Source: Cyclobacteriaceae bacterium
GTDB lineage: Bacteria > Bacteroidota > Bacteroidia > Cytophagales > Cyclobacteriaceae
Direction: 5' to 3'
Assembly (NCBI GenBank): GCA_025055435.1
Contig: JANWWN010000006.1
Location: 1-64,000 of the forward strand
Length of the DNA stretch: 64,000 bases
The position numbers and the translations under genes are program-made. A model generated the notes under the pieces. That model searched no databases, had not been told where the DNA came from, and saw only the letters and a program-made list of their open reading frames with translations. Shown one piece after another: positions 62,305 through 64,000 of this stretch (its first letter is position 1; the number at the start of each line of letters is the position of its first letter).

Positions 62305-64000
62305 ATTTCAGTACCACTACGGTTATACCCGATCCGCCCTGTTCAACATGCTCATCAGCTACCGAGGCAACCTGCGGCCAGCTCTTTAACTTATCCCGAA
62401 CGGCTTTTCGCAAGATACCTTCGCCCTTGCCATGCAAAATTTTTACTTCCGTCTCGCCCAGCAACAATGCCGTGTCAATAAACTGATCAAGCAGAGTCAA
62501 CGCTTCTTCAACACGTTTACCACGAATGTCGAGCATGTTGTTAAAATGAACACGTTTTTCATGAAGTGGAACACGACTGACCGGAGATTTTTTGTACTCA
62601 CCTCCCGTCTTTTGTGATTTCTCAAGCCGGCTTACTTCCACCCGGGTCTTCAGCTCGCCAAACTGAACCAAAGCCATCTTACCGTCCGTCTCAATTACTT
62701 CACCATGACCCAGCTGACCCTCTAACCGCACATAGTCGCCCGGTTTAACTATGTGTTTGTCTTTTACATCCGGTTGAGTCGTTTTTTCATGAACCTTTTC
62801 GGCTAACTGTTTTAGTTTACTTCTTGCTTTGCGGGTTTCTGATTTCTGTGCCTGATTTTCGCGTATGTGTCGGATGGTTTTTTCAATCTCCCGATTGGCT
62901 TCCTGAAGTAGTCGGCCTGCCTCACTTTTGGCTTCGTCAAGAATTTGTTTTTTACGCTTTTCAAGTAAATCAATTTCCTGTTGCAGTCGGTTTTGTTGCT
63001 CCTTAAGCAACAGCGTGGTTTCTTCGGCCTCAGCCCGTTGCTTTTCAAGAATTAACCGATCGGATTGCAACTGTCGAACCAGCCGGTCGAAATTCAGCAA
63101 ATCGTTACCGGCAATTTCTTTTGCAAGATTCAGCACATCGGCAGGTATGCCGGTTTTTTCTGCAATCTCCATCGCAAATGAGCTTCCCGGCTTGCCGATG
63201 TCAAGAATGTAAGCCGGCTTCAGGGAGTGCTCATCAAAACGCATGGCACCATTCCGGATACCGGGTGTTTGTCCGGCAAAAACCTTCAGATTGTAATAAT
63301 GTGTAGTGGCTACGCACCAAACTTGTTTTTTAAGCAAGGCGGTGAGCACAGCCTGTGCAATAGCTCCGCCAAAGTTCGGGTCGGTCCCCGAACCCATCTC
63401 ATCAATCAGAACCAGCGAACGAGGGCCACCCTGATGGATGAATAAGGCCATGTTTTTCAGGTGACTGCTGTAGGTGCTCAAATCATTTTCAATGGATTGC
63501 TGGTCACCTATGTCGGCAAGTATATCTTCAAAAATGCCAAACTGCGAATCGGGAGAAGCAGGAACCGGCAACCCGCACTGCAGCATGTATTGCAACAAGC
63601 CAACCGTTTTAAGGCAAACCGACTTACCACCGGCATTGGGTCCGGAAATAAGCAGCATCCTTTCCTGTTCGCTAAGAAAAATATCAAGCGGCACCACGGA
63701 TGCTTTATCAGCCAGTGCATAATGCAATAGTGGATGACGCGCTTTGTACCAGTGAACTATAGGATGATTTACAACAAGCGGAATACTGCAATCCAGTTCA
63801 TTTGCCAAAAGTGCCTTTGCATGCAAAATGTCGAGTTGTGCCATGAAGTGAAAAGCCTGCCTGAGCATGGGCAGCATTTGGCGCAGTGAGGAAGTTAGTG
63901 CGGTGAGGATGCGCACCACCTCGCGCTTTTCGGCCAGCTCCAGCTCGCGAATCTGGTTAGCGATTTCCACTATTTCAGCCGGTTCAACAAAGACCGTTTG
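62303..64000 (-). CDS. mutS2: MutS2-family ATPase/endonuclease, 5' end off window
   Basis: The C-terminal ~566 residues are present; the reading frame runs through the right edge (QTVFVEPAEIVEIANQ at the boundary), and about 230 N-terminal residues are missing. The ATPase domain has Walker A LLISGPNAGGKS and Walker B LVLIDEMGSGTDP. A long coiled coil follows (about 300 residues from the C-terminus, KQRAEAEETTLLLKEQQ), then a KOW-like segment and the C-terminal Smr nuclease domain with LDIRGKRVEEAL and ILHGKGEGILRKAV. MutS2 limits recombination and, in Firmicutes, splits collided ribosomes. It converges with the small exported protein gene. Confidence 0.95.
   Translation of the reverse strand, partial: QTVFVEPAEIVEIANQIRELELAEKREVVRILTALTSSLRQMLPMLRQAFHFMAQLDILHAKALLANELDCSIPLVVNHPIVHWYKARHPLLHYALADKASVVPLDIFLSEQERMLLISGPNAGGKSVCLKTVGLLQYMLQCGLPVPASPDSQFGIFEDILADIGDQQSIENDLSTYSSHLKNMALFIHQGGPRSLVLIDEMGSGTDPNFGGAIAQAVLTALLKKQVWCVATTHYYNLKVFAGQTPGIRNGAMRFDEHSLKPAYILDIGKPGSSFAMEIAEKTGIPADVLNLAKEIAGNDLLNFDRLVRQLQSDRLILEKQRAEAEETTLLLKEQQNRLQQEIDLLEKRKKQILDEAKSEAGRLLQEANREIEKTIRHIRENQAQKSETRKARSKLKQLAEKVHEKTTQPDVKDKHIVKPGDYVRLEGQLGHGEVIETDGKMALVQFGELKTRVEVSRLEKSQKTGGEYKKSPVSRVPLHEKRVHFNNMLDIRGKRVEEALTLLDQFIDTALLLGETEVKILHGKGEGILRKAVRDKLKSWPQVASVADEHVEQGGSGITVVVLK

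Overview
This 64-kb window is chromosomal DNA from a member of the Bacteroidota, most likely a Cytophagales-type bacterium. The pointers are PorX (type IX secretion regulator), a protein ending in a gliding-motility-associated C-terminal domain, the fused LpxC-FabZ, a UpxY-type NusG paralogue, a TamL-type outer membrane protein, many gene starts without a clear Shine-Dalgarno sequence, and repeated promoter elements of the Bacteroidota form TAnnTTTG. Species-level placement cannot be made from the sequence alone. No phage genes, transposase, CRISPR array or rRNA were found.

Layout. Positions 1-10,770 (minus strand) form a nearly gap-free run: an SLC13-type anion permease, cysC, cysD, a DUF2490 barrel protein, cysN and cysQ (sulfate uptake, activation to PAPS, and PAP recycling), then a UDP-glucuronate decarboxylase and WbpB/WbpD/WbpE-like nucleotide-sugar enzymes, a UpxY antiterminator and a winged-helix regulator that runs off the left edge. 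With no sulfate-reduction gene in the run, it looks like precursor supply for a sulfated, amino-sugar-containing surface polysaccharide. Then come kdsA-kdsC, a penicillin-acylase-family hydrolase with a small membrane protein, a three-tRNA cluster (Ser-Arg-Pro), batB-batC, a thiolase, a secreted MORN-repeat protein, purC, a STAS protein, rnz and yhhQ. A TrmH/SpoU methyltransferase and tamL are divergent; a fused E1 dehydrogenase and two exported peptidase-like enzymes (M20, M14) follow.

Positions 32,860-36,220 hold a small accessory set: an ArsR repressor with a readable promoter and operator, an SRPBCC-VOC fusion, a DUF1801 protein and an unrecognised 182-aa protein, followed by exonuclease III. 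Then come a 53-aa very basic protein with its own terminator, hisS-hutH-CHU_C protein overlapping one another, ybaB, a glycosyltransferase, pspC, an OmpA/TPR lipoprotein and pdhB.

The most unusual locus is 45,880-46,930. A 22-bp tandem repeat array that starts in the pdhB stop codon is interrupted at a GTT triplet by a 953-bp, A+T-rich segment. The segment carries one promoterless membrane-protein ORF followed by a long imperfect palindrome. Excision between the two GTT triplets would restore the 22-bp periodicity exactly, and would also join two separated 10-bp complementary ends into a complete attC-like hairpin. This is the architecture of an integron gene cassette, but without integron consensus R boxes and without an integrase nearby.

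The right part (46,978-64,000) is ordinary: flavin reductase and fumarylacetoacetase, an RsmF-like rRNA methyltransferase, valS, ald-tsaE-porX, an HD phosphohydrolase, the lipid A block lpxD-lpxC/fabZ-lpxA, an ABC ATPase, a small exported protein, and the 3' part of mutS2, whose start lies beyond the right edge.
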